Assembly (NCBI RefSeq): GCF_025766255.1
Contig: NW_026516680.1
Coordinates: forward strand, 434,001-498,000
Origin: Zychaea mexicana
Lineage: Eukaryota; Mucoromycota; Mucoromycetes; Mucorales; Lichtheimiaceae
Reading direction: 5' to 3'
DNA: 64,000 nt
In this document: positions 49,124 through 61,684 of the stretch, piece by piece
How the letters are laid out: each line of letters begins with the position of its first letter
Position numbering within the stretch: the first letter of the stretch is position 1
Translations under genes and position numbers: made by a program
The notes under the pieces: generated by a model
Database searches by the model: none
Told to the model about the DNA's origin: nothing
Seen by the model: the letters and a program-made list of their open reading frames with translations, nothing else

Positions 49124-51791
49124 ATGGACTTGACACCAACCGAACTCCACTACTTTAAGCGCGAGCTTATTAGGCTAGAGCTACTCCGAGAACTCGACCA
49201 GCTTCGACGTAACCCAGAGATTACAACCCTGCTCGCTCGAAATGTTGACCCAGCCAAGGATACGTACCCATTCCTGCGATACATTGCACAAGAATTTGTT
49301 ATCGAGTTTCCGTTATTGAAGCGTGGCGACAAGCCTGAATTCTGGGAGAAATGTCAACTGTTCCTGGACGAGTTTTCCAAAGTCAAGCTCGACACGTACT
49401 CGCCACGGCGGACGGGGGCTTCGCAACGACGCGTACTCATGTACAAGGCCGAAAAGCTGTTAACAGTGGCCATGTGTGCGACCGTGAAAACGAATCAAGG
49501 ACAAGACCAGCCGTTAGATGTACGCGACAAGGAGCAGAGCAAGAAACAAAACAAGGATGAAGAAGAGAATCTGGCCGAGTCGCTGGATAAGAACATGACG
49601 CTGTTGGAGAACGAGGACCACTATTTGGAATGGATGGGATTCAATGGCCTGCAAATTGATGTGGTCACTGTGCGTGAAGTGAGCGAGAAACGGACCCTGC
49701 GCGAGAAATTACACGCAGAATTTGTCCTTTCTACGACGATTGCTGGGGAAGGGGACAAGCAGTATTTCGTTACTCGACGACACGGTGATTTCCGCCAGCT
49801 GCAGCAAGACCTCAAATCCGAGTTCCCGTTGGAAAGCGTCCCTAACGTACCGAAAAAGGCGAGCGACCCGTCGTATGAACGTGCTGGTACGGGTGAAGAC
49901 GGTGAAGACGACGGACAAGAGGATAAGAGCAGTAGCGCTAGTGGCAGCAGTGGCAACAAGAAAAAGGCAGAAAAGACGGGGTCCTCGTCGTCCCTTCTGG
50001 GATCATCCCTGTCGTCTCATTTCCATCGTCGCCGTTCACACTCGAACGCAGGATCCGACAAAGACAATAACAACGGTCAGCTCTACCGCGAAAAAGATCG
50101 ACTGCTGCTCCGATCATTCCTGCACAGAGTCGCCACGGACTCGGAGCTGGCTAAAAGCGAGACCTTCCGCAAGTTCCTAACTCGAGATCCAATCACGCTG
50201 ACGCCAGAACAAATGGCTGATGCTGAACGACGCCACCAGGTTGACCTAGCGCGTGCTGCTGAAGAGGCGAGGTTTAAGGAAGAAGTGGATCGCAAGATGA
50301 GCGAGCTCAATGACCTGTTGGATATGCTCAAAAAGCAGATCATGCAGCCCGGTGGATTGAAGGAGGTGTTTCAGATTATCAAAACAACCGCGCGTATCGA
50401 GGATCTTCCGGAGCCTATGCGCAAAGCTTTTGAATGGGGTCGTATCAAGTAAGTGCATCGAGCCTTCTTCTTTTCTTTTAACTAGTATAAGTTTGGAATA
50501 TTCAAGTAGAGGAAGCACACTAACAAAGCAATACTGTCATAGCTTTGCATTTGTGCTTCATACACAGTTCGTCTCTTCGGACAGGGCGGCAGAGAATATT
50601 GCCAACTTGAAACGCACGCATATGTTGATGCCCTATCGTGCCGTAGCACAAATATTGAAATTGTCCAACCCGTTTACTATGGTCAAGGGCGTACTGGACC
50701 TTTTCCTTGCCCAACCATTGGGCCGCCGTAGTCTGCTCCAGCGTATCATCGTCTCGACAATGCAGGACGGCGACAAGGAAGCACAGCAGGATATCAGCGA
50801 CCTCGAGGCTGCGATCAACGATCCTATTCTCATTGGCAAGGTCAAGAATGCTGTGGCCACATCGATGCCCGAAGAAGAGCAAACACAGCGCGTATACAAC
50901 CGACGTGCTGATCCGACCGAGGAAACGCTCGCCATGCTTAGGAACCCTGATATTGAGCCATCGCTAACACCGAAGCAGATTTTGAACCTGCAATCCTCGT
51001 CAGAACTAGTGAACCAGGTACATCGTCTCTGGACCCTTTATGCACGCCAACGTGAGCACAAGCTGTTGGGCGACCTCATGTTCCAAGGCACGACGGGTGA
51101 ACTGTTGCGCGAGATCTTTGCCATGTTCTATACACCGTTGGCCCAAGTCTACCGCTCTGCCAACATTGGCGATTCGCTGCAGCATTTGTCAGCCTTTATT
51201 GACGATTTGGTGGGCGTTATCAACTCGGTGAATGTGCTTGACGCACGAAACACGGCACAGCCATTTGTGCAGCTGGTACAGCGTCACGAGCAGCAGTTCT
51301 ATACGTTTGTGCATAATGTCCATGCCAACGATACATCGCACCTGTTTGACGAACTGCTTTCCTATGTCGACAACATGTTCAGTCTGATTGCAAACGGATT
51401 GCCGAATCGTATAGATCTAGACAAGGCCGCGGCCGAGGCACAGGCGGACACGCAGTTGTTGCGCAAGGATGCGGATGCACTGTGCGAGTACCATTGGAAG
51501 CGAAAGGAGCAACACATGAAGCGGACACGGCAGAAGCTCATGATGGAGCAAGACGACTTTGACAGTAGCGACGAGGCAAAGGCATTGGACTTTTTGCCCA
51601 ACAGCGCAGAAATGCTGCGTATCATTGATGACCTGGCCGAGTTCGATCCTGAAGAACACGATGCAGAGGATAGCGACGAGGCACTGGAGCACGAGATGCT
51701 GATTGCGCCTCCGGAGCTGCAGGCGCTTCCCAAGGTGGTTCCAGTGTTCGTGCGTCATGTTGCTCAAGTGATGCCGTCCAAGAATGCGTGA
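49124..51791 (+). CDS. PX domain protein with PXB (PX-associated) domain, Lec1/YPR097W family
   Basis: Phosphoinositide-binding protein of the fungal family that includes yeast YPR097W (Lec1), linked to lipid and ergosterol distribution. Exons 49124-50448 and 50543-51791; 857 residues. The N-terminal PXB domain is at about residues 3-125 (LTPTELHYFKRELIRLELLREL, YPFLRYIAQEFVIEFPLLKR). The PX domain lies at about 185-345 (LHAEFVLSTTIAGEG, FVTRRHGDFRQLQQDL, LRSFLHRV) and is split by a Ser/Gly-rich insert containing HFHRRRSHSN. A conserved helical C-terminal region (formerly DUF3818) contains FTMVKGVLDLFLAQPLG and RIDLDKAAAEA. The single intron restores the family sequence FAFVLHTQF. The protein ends with an acidic tail. 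Confidence 0.9.
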
Positions 51792-52253
51792 TGAAAAAAT
51801 AGAGAACTATTAAAGTTTTGCTCGATCTGCTGTTCATATGATCAAATGATGCTGTGACAATAAAAAAGTATGAGTTGATTTTATTGCAATATTGTCAAAA
51901 AGAGCATGCTGTTCCAAAAAAGAAAAGCATAAAGATATAGTAGTGCTAGTACTGGTGCTAGTGCTAGTACTGCCCCCCCCCCTCGTTGTTATTGTTGTTG
52001 TTTTTTCTTGCCACATTTTTGCTGTTAGGTTGAGGCACTCGTTATGGTGTGGAGTATGGACAATTTATACATAGAAGCTTTTACAAGAAAGAGTGGGAAT
52101 GGGTTTGTTGGCTGGATGTTTTGGTGCTGTTGGCGCTGGTATCAGAGTACGAAAGAATGAAATGAGGGATAACGCATACTAGAACAAAAAAGAAGGAAAA
52201 GGAAAAAAGAGGAGGTATGGCTGCTGCTGTTGTTGTTGTTGTTGTTGTGCTTT
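51792..52253. other. Intergenic, with low-complexity tracts
   Basis: Contains repeated CTAGTACTGGTG-like short repeats at about 51943-51970, a run of C at about 51971-51980, and a GTT/CTG triplet tract at about 52220-52246 next to the stop codon of the reverse ORF. Confidence 0.6.
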
Positions 52254-52784
52254 CTACTTCTTCCGAGCACACTCGATATGCTTTTGGACAATCGACTCGG
52301 CGATCTGCTGGACGCTTGCATTACGACTTTTTGGAGTCGAGCAAGGTGTTCGCCAGCGAGGAACACCAGGGGCGGATTTCGACCGTTTTCGGCGGTTGGC
52401 ACTCCGTTGAAGGTGGGCAGCACGCATGGCGCTGGTCTTTGACCATTCGAATTGGTAAGCTTCGTACATTGACTGATCGAGTTCGATCGCGTCCAACAGC
52501 ACCTCGAGGGACAGACGTTGTTTTTGTTCGGTCTGGCTTGGCAAGCGAGCAGGCATGGATGTGGTTCGAATATGGTTCTTGTTATTGCTATTGCTGCTAC
52601 TAAACGGTGTTGCTGTTGCCGAGGTTGGTGTAGGCGTTGGTGGTGGTGATTGTTCAATTGTTTTACAAAATGCATGAAACGAGGGTAACACATGCTGCTG
52701 CTGCTTGTGTTGCTGTTGCGGCTGTGCAACATCCTGGACCATCGCCGCGGTGTTCAATTGAAGTTTAGTCTTGGGCATCCACAT
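52254..52784 (-). CDS. Hypothetical protein, Gln/Ser/Pro-rich
   Basis: Not recognised. An intronless reverse ORF of 176 residues with a good ATG (MWMPKTKLQLN) and stop at 52254. The N-terminal 60 residues are Gln/Pro/Ser/Thr low complexity. A more structured stretch follows at about 88-125 (RLSLEVLLDAIELDQSMYEA, then FEWSKTSAMRAAHLQR), and then a basic segment (NRRKRSKSAP). The last 20 residues (IAESIVQKHIECARKK) look helical. The CT-rich sequence upstream on the reverse strand (AGAG-rich on +, about 52815-52895) resembles a leader. Possibly a small regulatory or nuclear protein, but that is only a composition-based guess. Confidence 0.55.
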   Translation of the reverse strand: MWMPKTKLQLNTAAMVQDVAQPQQQHKQQQHVLPSFHAFCKTIEQSPPPTPTPTSATATPFSSSNSNNKNHIRTTSMPARLPSQTEQKQRLSLEVLLDAIELDQSMYEAYQFEWSKTSAMRAAHLQRSANRRKRSKSAPGVPRWRTPCSTPKSRNASVQQIAESIVQKHIECARKK

Positions 52785-53572
52785 TTTGGGTTTATGTTAT
52801 TACACGCACAAAAGAAGAGATGAAGAGATGAGGGAGAAATGCAAAGGATGAGAGAAGGATGAGAGAGAAAAGGTAAAGAAGAGGAAGAGAGGGACTTGAT
52901 CATCTTGTCCTCGCTTTATATTACTACGGTTACTCCTGAATTCCAGTCCATTTTGATATCGACCAGCCTTTTTGTGTTGCGCATCTCAAATCCCCATTCT
53001 AGTTTTGTGGGTGTCTGGAGAAAAGCAAAAAAGAAATGCAAGGTGTGTACCGTGGTGGGATTAGTGTATCCACATGTACTGACTGTACTGCACTCATAGC
53101 CAGCTATTGCTGTATTATGTAGACGGAAACCGGGGAATGCTGATCTGTTTTGGCTCGTCGTCGTCATTTGTGACCTTGTGCTCTTCTTCGTTAACTCTAT
53201 AGAGAGGATCATGAAGGTGATGCTGAGTTTTCCAAGCCAGTCTTTCGGATGTGAAATAAGAAAAAAAAGTGCCCTTTCTCGTCTGGCCTTAATCCTTAAT
53301 CATTTTGCTACGGTTCAAACAAAAACATGAGTAACTAGTAGTCGTGTGCTTTCCAATCTAATGCTACGGTGCCGCTGTGCCCTGTGTGTGGCACGTGCGC
53401 GCGGCACTTTGCCAAAATTCAGCCAACCAAAAGCATCACAATTGAGTTGTGCCCTTTTAACGATCCCGTTCATTTCCACCCCCGTTCTTGACAATAGGAT
53501 CCGACAAGTGTGGCACTTTTTACGCGTCTAATCGTTGAGACCAAAAAATACACATGCCCTAGGTAGTAGCAG

Positions 53573-53596
53573 CAGCGGCAGCAGCAGCAGTAGCAG
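53573..53596. repeat. Imperfect AGC/AGT triplet microsatellite
   Basis: Tandem AGC with single substitutions to AGT and GGC. It is noncoding as far as can be seen. Confidence 0.7.
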
Positions 53597-54161
53597 TGGT
53601 AAAACACACTAGCAAATTATACGTAATTGTTTATATCTCTTGATGATGCTGTTGTAGAAGAGCTTTTCTTATGCAGTCAATATGCACACAGTCAATTGCG
53701 CATACACAGATAAACATAAGAGCTTTCTTGATCTTTCCTACTTGGATGCTGCTGTTTTTATTTTTATAATGAACTAACAAGAACATTACCAGGTAAACTT
53801 GCCAGCCAATAAGATTATCGTAATATCTGTTCTTACATGATGCTGAAAAGAGTAGTACTCCACCATCGTACGATTTACGATATCATGGAACGCGTCATTA
53901 TCAGTAATGATGTGATCGTGAGATTGTGCAACAGTAGCTGCATTCCATTTTCTGGGTATGGGATGTCGGACCAAGTTGGCTATTGCGCGGATCACATCCC
54001 AGACCAACCCGCTAACAAAAAACATTTGCTCCTTTTTTCAGGAGCTGCACGGCTACAACAACATTCCAATGGACTGTTGGTTTTTTATCTTAATTTTGCA
54101 GAGTGCATACTCTTTAACGAATTCATACAACAAAACTCAGCAGTTCTTTTTTGATCTTTCG

Positions 54162-54185
54162 CTCTCTCTCTCTCTCTCTCTCTCT
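54162..54185. repeat. (CT)12 dinucleotide microsatellite
   Basis: Twelve perfect CT units followed directly by GCTC repeats. Confidence 0.85.
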
Positions 54186-55200
54186 CGCTCGCTCGCTCTT
54201 AGCATGCGTATCTGCTAGCTTGTATAGTGTAACTCCCTCCTTTTTCCCAAAATGCTTAAGCTGGCACTGTCACTCCTTCTTTAAATGTGTGCACTTTGGA
54301 TGTGTGCTACAGTACTGACAATAATGTGCATGCGGGGGCGCGTGTGTGTATGGAAAAGAAAGGTAAGGAAGAATAACATCATCATGACAGAATGACACCG
54401 CACCCAACAGTTTGCATACTGTAGTAACAACGCGTAGCATCTTTAAACTTTGTTACCGGGTATATGTAGAAATTATCACATCAGCCAACAAGCACGATGC
54501 CCTGTATCCCAGCTTTCTTATGTCGCTTCTCTCCTCTGCCTCAACCTGCCCCCCTTTTTACCTTTTTCGCTGTGATCATCCTAATATCATTATAAGACCC
54601 TTTCAATATAATCGATGTATATTACGCACAGCTACAATTATGCTGCTGCATCATGCTCCTTTTGAGAAACTAATCTAATATAATATAAAATATGATCAAC
54701 CAGCATCAACACTCTGTATCCCTCCCTCCGCCCCCCGACCCAATCCATCCACCATGCTGCGTTGTATCTGCAATGATTGATTAATAATATATAATAATGA
54801 TGACGATGCGCACCTGCATTATCATCGCATTCCTAGCATATCATACTGTACATTTGCAAAGCCCTTTTTTAGGGTGATGGTATTCTTCTACGCATAAAAG
54901 TATACATCGTTTGCGGGGGTGAAAACAAACCCTGCGTGGAATCTCATTTGTTGCTGTTTCCGTATGATGTGTGTATAATAACAATATATATAATGAAGTA
55001 ATAATAATGATATACGAAATGCACAACAATTAAAAATATGACAGCGTTGATAGTTAATGAAATCAAAATTTTCTGTGGGCAGTGCAAATATTTGTCTTAA
55101 TGATGCCGGGGTCTACAATGTGCTGCTTGTGTTGTCTTGAAGAAATAAAATGTACATACAAAAAGATAAGTGTGAGAGCGAACGAACCAGCTAGCTAGAA

Positions 55201-58200
55201 CTAATAACGGAAGGGATTATGTTGACTACCACTGTGGCTTCGATTGTTCTCAGATGCCCCATGTCCTTGTCGATAACTATCCACAGCTGCCCAGGATAAT
55301 TCACTTGTTTCTTCATCGTAATTGTCATTCTCATTGGCGTTTTTCTTATTTGATTTCTTGCTTCCTGCTTGACCATCTTCACTATCGTTGTCGTCATCAT
55401 AGCCCAATCCGCGACCGCGGGTGCTACCCTGATAATGACCTGAATTGTCTCTACTAGTCAAAAAACTCGTCATCGTTGTCGTTTCCGTAGCAGTTGTATG
55501 GTTCTGATGTACACCATTACCACCACCAGCAAATGGACCAATTACTTGCTGCGCTGGCGGGAGATCGGATCCGGTGTTAAAGTAGGCTTGTTGGCATTGT
55601 TGCAGCTTGCTGTAGACATTGAACCGCTCGTACCAAATATCCAGATCTTCGTGACGTGCTACTTGCATAAGGACATCCGTCTGCCCAGTGCCATGTACCT
55701 TGAGGATGTACCCTCCATCCATAGATGAAACAATTGATGCCTCCACGTAATGGAAAACAAGGCCTTTGTGTGATTTTTCCTATGTAGTTTAGATAAGTGT
55801 CGACTGTTAAGTAACTATCAGTTGTTCAATCCATTGTATTCATACTCACCGAAACAAAGGAGAAGTATCCGATTCGTGGAAACAGAACAATATGCTTCAT
55901 GTCCCATGCACCGAGATGGGCAAAGTATCGATAGACGACTTGAACGGCCATTCGACATTCATATGCCTCGGCATCGATACTTGAGCCTGTCGTGAGTTGG
56001 TGTCGCTGATGAACACGTTGACGTGCGCTTTGAGACGATGATGATGACAAGCCATTATTGTAAACAAACGGACCAGACGTGTTGTTGATCATTCGGTTGA
56101 TACTGACTATTTCTCCTGCAGGCGTAAATGATCTGCCCTGGTTTGATTGGAGCTGCTGCTGCTGTTGCTGCTGATTGCCCCACCGTAACTGGCTGGCATT
56201 GGAAAGTCGTCCCAATGATTTACGCGCATGAGGATTGTCTTTGATATAAATAGTATGCAGCTTGGGTAGGTAGAGCACTAAAAGTGATACAGTGCTACCC
56301 CATACTATCATGGCTGCTGAGAGATAATGTCGCGTAAAGTAGTCAGCAGTGGCTGTCCGAAACACAGTGAAACCAATAAAAGTGGAGAAAAAGATGTTGC
56401 TAAGAAAATGTATGACATTTTAGACTCTTTTGAATAGGGATCGTGTTTGGTACAGCTAAAACGTAGATATACAACTTACTATACGGCGAGATTGATGTAT
56501 TTGACTTCGCTATATTTGGGTGCTCGCCCAGGTACACCGCGCGTTCTCAAGGCGAGAATGACTGCCACGGCAAGGAACAAAGCAGCGATTAGGCTGATAA
56601 GGGCAACAAAAACCTGATGTTGGCTACCATAATCGCATCGCGTATAATACGTGTTAGTTGACACGGGAGTGTTGATTGTTTGAATGCTCGAGGACGTAGT
56701 TGGCAGCCAGATGAGTAGCCCGATCTTTGTATTACAGAGGCAACCGAAAAAATAAATAAGTATATGTATAATGGAAAATGCAAGAGATGAAGTCCCACTT
56801 ACCACTGGCGCAAGCAGAGCGCCACTACAAATCTGAAGGAAGCGTCGATCCGACAATAATGGACCGGAAATGTAGATATTATTATGCACTTGGTAGATAT
56901 GATATAATTTGATGCTGAGGCAGCTATAACAACCATCAAGGGTTTGAATGGATATATCGATTAATACTACGATGTTGCAGTGCATGTAAAAGTAGGCAAA
57001 CAAACAAATAAGCGTCTTGAGCTTTTGATTCCCACTTACCAAAGCACGAGATCGAAACCTAGGTGAAATGAGATAGGGATTATAAAGCAATCGGACCGAG
57101 CACGATCGGCTGAAAAGAAAAACACAGATATATACAGCAGGAGAAATCCCGTCAATTCGAGAATACTTGATTTGAGCGTGGAGATATTTGTTTGATGACG
57201 TTTGTACGTGATCACTGAGCAGGCAGAAACGAGGGCTACGAATACACCGAATGATGCAAACGAAATAATTATAAGTGAGATGGCAGTATGATAGCCTGGA
57301 TTGATCGACTCTTTTCCAGGCATTCCCGTTGGTGTCATAGCTCCCCCATTGAAATAGAGAGGTGGCGAGGTTAGATTCAATTCGCCTGCAAAAATTGTTC
57401 CAATTTGGACATCTTCGCCGTGCTGTATATTGAAAACACGGAAATTCCTAGTAGGTTATATCTTCTTTTAGCTGGAAGCATTCTTTTTTTAATGTATCAA
57501 CTACTTTTGCCTACCCTGTGGTTCGATCGCCATCCTGGTTGTAGACAATGGGACCTTCAGGACCTTGGTAACCAGTGTTGAATGCAGTTGGCACAAGCGT
57601 CTCTCCTAGATCACCGCTGGTTAAATTGTGAAGTGCAGCCGTATTGTTTTGTGACGTATGGAGGAGTGATTGCGTGAAACCTCTTGCCATCGTCATCATG
57701 CATGAATATGCCATCCTACATATTCCATTGTGAGAAACAAGTGATGGCCAAGAAACCCCTCTTTATCTTAATTTAGACATGGAATTACCCGACATGCGGA
57801 CTGACTTGAGGTATTCCTGCAAATGGATACCTATAAGTATCATCGTTAGCGAACTTCCAAAAGGTAATGCATAGCTGAGAGCCCCCCAAATAAACAAGTG
57901 TTGTACGCACAAAGTTGGGTCTAAATGAGACCATTTTTCCAAAAAGTCGTCGAAAGGCTGATATCCACTCAAATCTTTGCTTGATCGAAACGAAAATATG
58001 CCACCTGAAAAGGCTGTTTGATACGAGATAGATTGTGTATCACTTGTTGTCCATGCAAGATAGTCCAGTGGCGTGACCCAGCTTTGCGCCGTTTGGTTGC
58101 TATCGAGCGTCTCTTGTGACACATCCTGCATGCCGACATGGTTCGCCTCATTCAATTGTTCGCCTTGGCTTCGACGAACGAGTATCGCATTAAAGCTGGC

Positions 58201-59532
58201 AATGCTCTCTTGCAAGTCCTGGACAGGTGCGAGGACAATCCACACGTGATTCTCATCCATGTATCCCCGATGCGCTGCAACAGCAAGTGCTGTCAGCTGT
58301 GCATCACCTTGTGCAGCAATAAGAACAATGCGTACGCCTGTCGATAGAAATGCGTCGATGTCCTTGGCCACTTGACTAATGGATGCAGTGTCGTCGTAAA
58401 ACGACTGATACGACTGCATATGCACACCTTGATTCTTGGCCTTCATGATTGTATACTGTGACACTAGATACGCATAAGTTGTAATTTTCAGTGTGCTGGA
58501 TTTGCTTCAATGATATAGTGGCCCCGCGTGAGAAGGTGTGTCACTTACATTGTTTTCCAAACTCGTCATTTGAGTAAAGCATACCCACACTTGGCCACCC
58601 CCGACTAGTGACAAACGAAAGCGCTGCATCAGCAAACAAAAAAGGTGTCTGCACCGTACGGAAGAAGTGACCATACTGCGATCGATCGGCAAGCGATGCT
58701 TTTTTGTTGTTGTTGTAGAATTGCAATTATTAATATACTCTTGATTTTTGGCGTTGTCTCATCCTTACTGATTTACCTGCAACGGCTGTATATGAACACT
58801 GAGGGATCTGCAGGGTGCTAGTGATAAGTGCTGACAAGGAAGTCCAGGACGATGAAATATCACCAATGACGCCAATGACGCCTTCTTGAACAAGCGATAC
58901 GGCAGCAACCACAGCTTGGGTGATGGCACCCTGGCCTTCAACATCTTTTGGAAACGAGTCTTTCTCGACAAGTGTAATGTAAGCCCCCGGAATCAATTCC
59001 TGCACGTTGATTTCTGCAGCAGCCATGCGGATCGCTGAAGTGCCGCTATTTTTGGAATGTTACGCAACACCGGGTTAATCAATTTTCCTTCTAATAAGCT
59101 GCTCCCTCCTCTTTCTCCTTTGTTCGGCGTCTCTCTCTCTCTCTTTCTCTTCCCTTCTTTAGGAGGACCCTAAGCCATTATTGCGTATTACAGACACACG
59201 TACTAGATTTCTCACACCCTCAATCTCTCAGCACTCTTTTCATATGCTTGTATATATGTGAGCCTGTAGCTTTCTGTAATTTTTTTTTTGCTATTGTACC
59301 TGAGTGTTAATTCCCTGGTGTAATTATCGTTCTTTTGATGAAAAGGCAACAAAATGCCAATCTTGAGCTCGACGCGTTGTTTTTGTTTGAATCGTGGTGA
59401 AACATAGGTGGATCCATTGTAGCGAGTGACACTGAATTCATAACTGTTGACTTGATCTTGAAAGTATGAAACACTGCCAAAGTTGGTGACATCGGTGTCT
59501 GCGTCATCGACAGCTTGATGATGATCCATCAT
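55201..59532 (-). CDS. Class C (GABA-B-like) G protein-coupled receptor with long C-terminal tail
   Basis: Seven-transmembrane receptor with an extracellular periplasmic-binding-like ligand domain. Eleven reverse exons: 59300-59532, 58777-59045, 58549-58698, 57911-58463, 57789-57830, 57515-57715, 57040-57447, 56803-56923, 56480-56724, 55850-56399 and 55201-55779; 1116 residues in frame. The ligand domain (ANF-receptor type) is at about residues 40-500: SGTSAIRMAAAEIN, VIGDISSSWTSLSALI, SQYGHFFRTVQT, WPSVGMLYSNDEFGKQ. Membrane segments run from about 537 (AISLIIISFASFGVFVALVS) to about 790, including KLYHIYQVHNN after TM3 and IVWGSTVSLLVLYLPKL in TM7. The tail has a Gln run and, at about 886-985, a possible PH-like fold. 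No signal peptide is visible at the proposed start and no upstream exon was found. GABA-B-like receptors occur in early-diverging fungi; the ligand is unknown. Confidence 0.9.
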
Positions 59533-60837
59533 GGAGTGCAAGATGGGTAGCAAATAACCCCTTTCTTTATTTCGCCCTTTACTTTCTCACTGTCTCTCTT
59601 CCTTTGTCTCTCCAAACAAGCACGCAAACAGACATACATACACTCTCTCACAGAGAGTGAAAAATCTCCCCCCCTTTTTTTATTAATACCTTTGTGCGTG
59701 CGTTATAACGCACTATGCTTAGCGTCATGTATGACTATGCTTTACTACGCACATACAGCCCTTGTGATCCTCGGCCGGTCAAATGTGAGCGCGAGAGAGA
59801 GAGAGAGACAATCGTGCATATCGCCCGTGTATGTATGACCGGAATGAGGTTTCAAGGTACACACACTATGACAATAAATAACCTATCTTTTAAGTTTGCA
59901 AAAAGGAACAAAGTATAATGTATATTAGCCGATAGAGCTCCTTGTTCATTTTCCCCCTGAGCATCTTCTTGGCAACGGTAGTGCATTTATATTAAGGTAT
60001 ACATACATGCATCTTGCTCATGCGGCTCATTATTCCATTTAGCAGTAAGGTAAGATTTTTGACAAAAAGGATGATACCCGCAATCCGTTAGAGAGTGAGC
60101 TTTGCGACTCAGAGAATTATATAAGTCTGCAGCGTGTAGCTCATTACTTGGTAACCCACCGTGATTACGACTAATTATTATACCTGTGTCTATATCATGA
60201 ACCATATAAACGTAATTACATTTGTCTGCATGAAGATATTCAGTGAAGTACTACTACGACTTAGTGCATACGTAGAACATTACTACATCAATCAGTTGTA
60301 GTTACATAAATCGGCTTGCTTTGACTCTTTTCCTGTTACTTTATTTCCTGAACTTCTACCGTATCATAGTGAAATGCTTCAATGTCTCGATATATGCTTA
60401 GGAGTGATGATCTTTGATAATAACAACGAAACTACATATTTATATATTTTAACAAGCGAGAAATGTGAGTAATTGTACATAGTATTCACACAAAGTCTCA
60501 GCTCATGTTGAATCGTATACTGTAACTTGACATTCAACTGCTATGTCGTGTGCTTTTTCCTGCCGTTAGCAGGTGCTCAGCACGCTGTGTAAACGACAAA
60601 TTGAACGTACTTTCCTCTAGTCTACTCATACTTGGTAATTTTGTCGAGAACTCATCGTTAGTGGGCGGTGGAGACTTTTATTTGCTGATAACACGGTAAT
60701 TGATCGGCTGTATCAAAGAAAATAGTATTTAGTTATGTTTCTCTCTCTTTTATGTATGAATAGATGTTCATGTTTTTTCTCTCACAGAGTGGAGGTCACT
60801 TTTTTGTAAGTTACAAGTAAGCGAAGTCGTAAGTTAA
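59533..60837. other. Intergenic: upstream region of the GPCR gene
   Basis: Contains CT-rich and (GA)n tracts (about 59575-59660 and 59790-59808) near the GPCR 5' end, then AT-rich sequence. No gene recognised. Confidence 0.5.
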
Positions 60838-61238
60838 GATTACTTGACTACTCGATGCCAAGAACTTCTAGCAGTTCACTTGTCAGATAAGAAAATATTG
60901 CTTAACAAACTTACAGCCATCTCACAAATTTGGAGGGCTCTGTCTTTGAGACAAAGTTGCTGTCGTGAATATGTTTACATAATCCGTTTATTTCTGGTCC
61001 ATACAGTATGTTTTGGATGTAAGGATGTCGACAATCCCAGTCTATATATCTTTTAAATGCACATACAAGCACTTTAAGGGTCCATGTGATGACCACATCA
61101 TGTACAATTGCTTTTTCTAGAGCAAGCAAATTCTTATAATATACGAGACTTTCAACTTTTCTCGCTTGTGCTGATTCATGCTTATTGTGCAGAAAGAATG
61201 AAGTAGAAATAAGGTATTCTATAGATAACAGTAAGTTA
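60838..61238 (-). pseudogene. Exon-like open stretch, possibly a gene remnant
   Basis: On the reverse strand one frame stays open for about 108 codons from about 61238 to 60912 without an ATG near its start. It contains YYKNLLALEKAIVHDVVITW and later CKHIHDSNFVSKTEPSKFVR. The frame's stop coincides with a GTAAGT donor. Splicing out about 47 nt to a CTGCTAG acceptor would add a short last exon ending at 60838. No upstream exon could be joined with confidence. It matches no family I know. It may be a decayed gene, a partial gene whose 5' exons I missed, or chance. Confidence 0.3.
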
Positions 61239-61682
61239 ACGAATTAAGTTGACCCAGCGGCCTCAATCCACATAACTTTCTGTTGGAAGCTGTCCATAAC
61301 ACTTGAATCTCATTAGTCGAGACACGAGCTAGGAATACAACAATCACAGGCAAATACTGAGGCGGCCTTTTCAGATATTATAATGAACACAGTTCCAACT
61401 GCAAATAATGACCTATAGCGAGCAAATAAAGCCATGATCATTTTCTGCTATGTAGCAATAATATTACAAGAGGTTTCCAATATATATATATCAAAGTGAG
61501 TAGCTGTTTTTTTGTGTTGGATTACGGGATATCATACGTATATATCACGAAAGACGAACAAAAGAGCGGCAAAGAGTAGCATAGACAACCGTACGACGCA
61601 CCGGAATACTATCTGATCAGAACTCAACTTAATATCGACGATTATTAATAAAGCCTCAAAAGAAAGGAGGCTCATTCAGGTC
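61239..61682. other. Intergenic, nothing firmly recognised
   Basis: AT-rich. A short reverse frame near 61310-61440 (MIMALFARYRSLFAVG) might belong to the exon-like segment next to it, but no clean splice was found. Confidence 0.35.
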
Positions 61683-61684
61683 TA

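Larger units (their letters stand above)
52785..55200. other. Gene-poor region with microsatellites
   Basis: About 2.4 kb without a gene I can support. It includes a CAG/CAA-type triplet tract at 53573-53596, a (CT)12 tract followed by three GCTC units at 54162-54198, and AT-rich sequence toward 55200 that should hold the 3' flank of the reverse-strand GPCR. Confidence 0.5.

Noticed and set aside
49621..50343. Reverse and +2 ORFs over the PX-domain gene
   Set aside because: Ser/Arg-rich shadows of the real coding frame.
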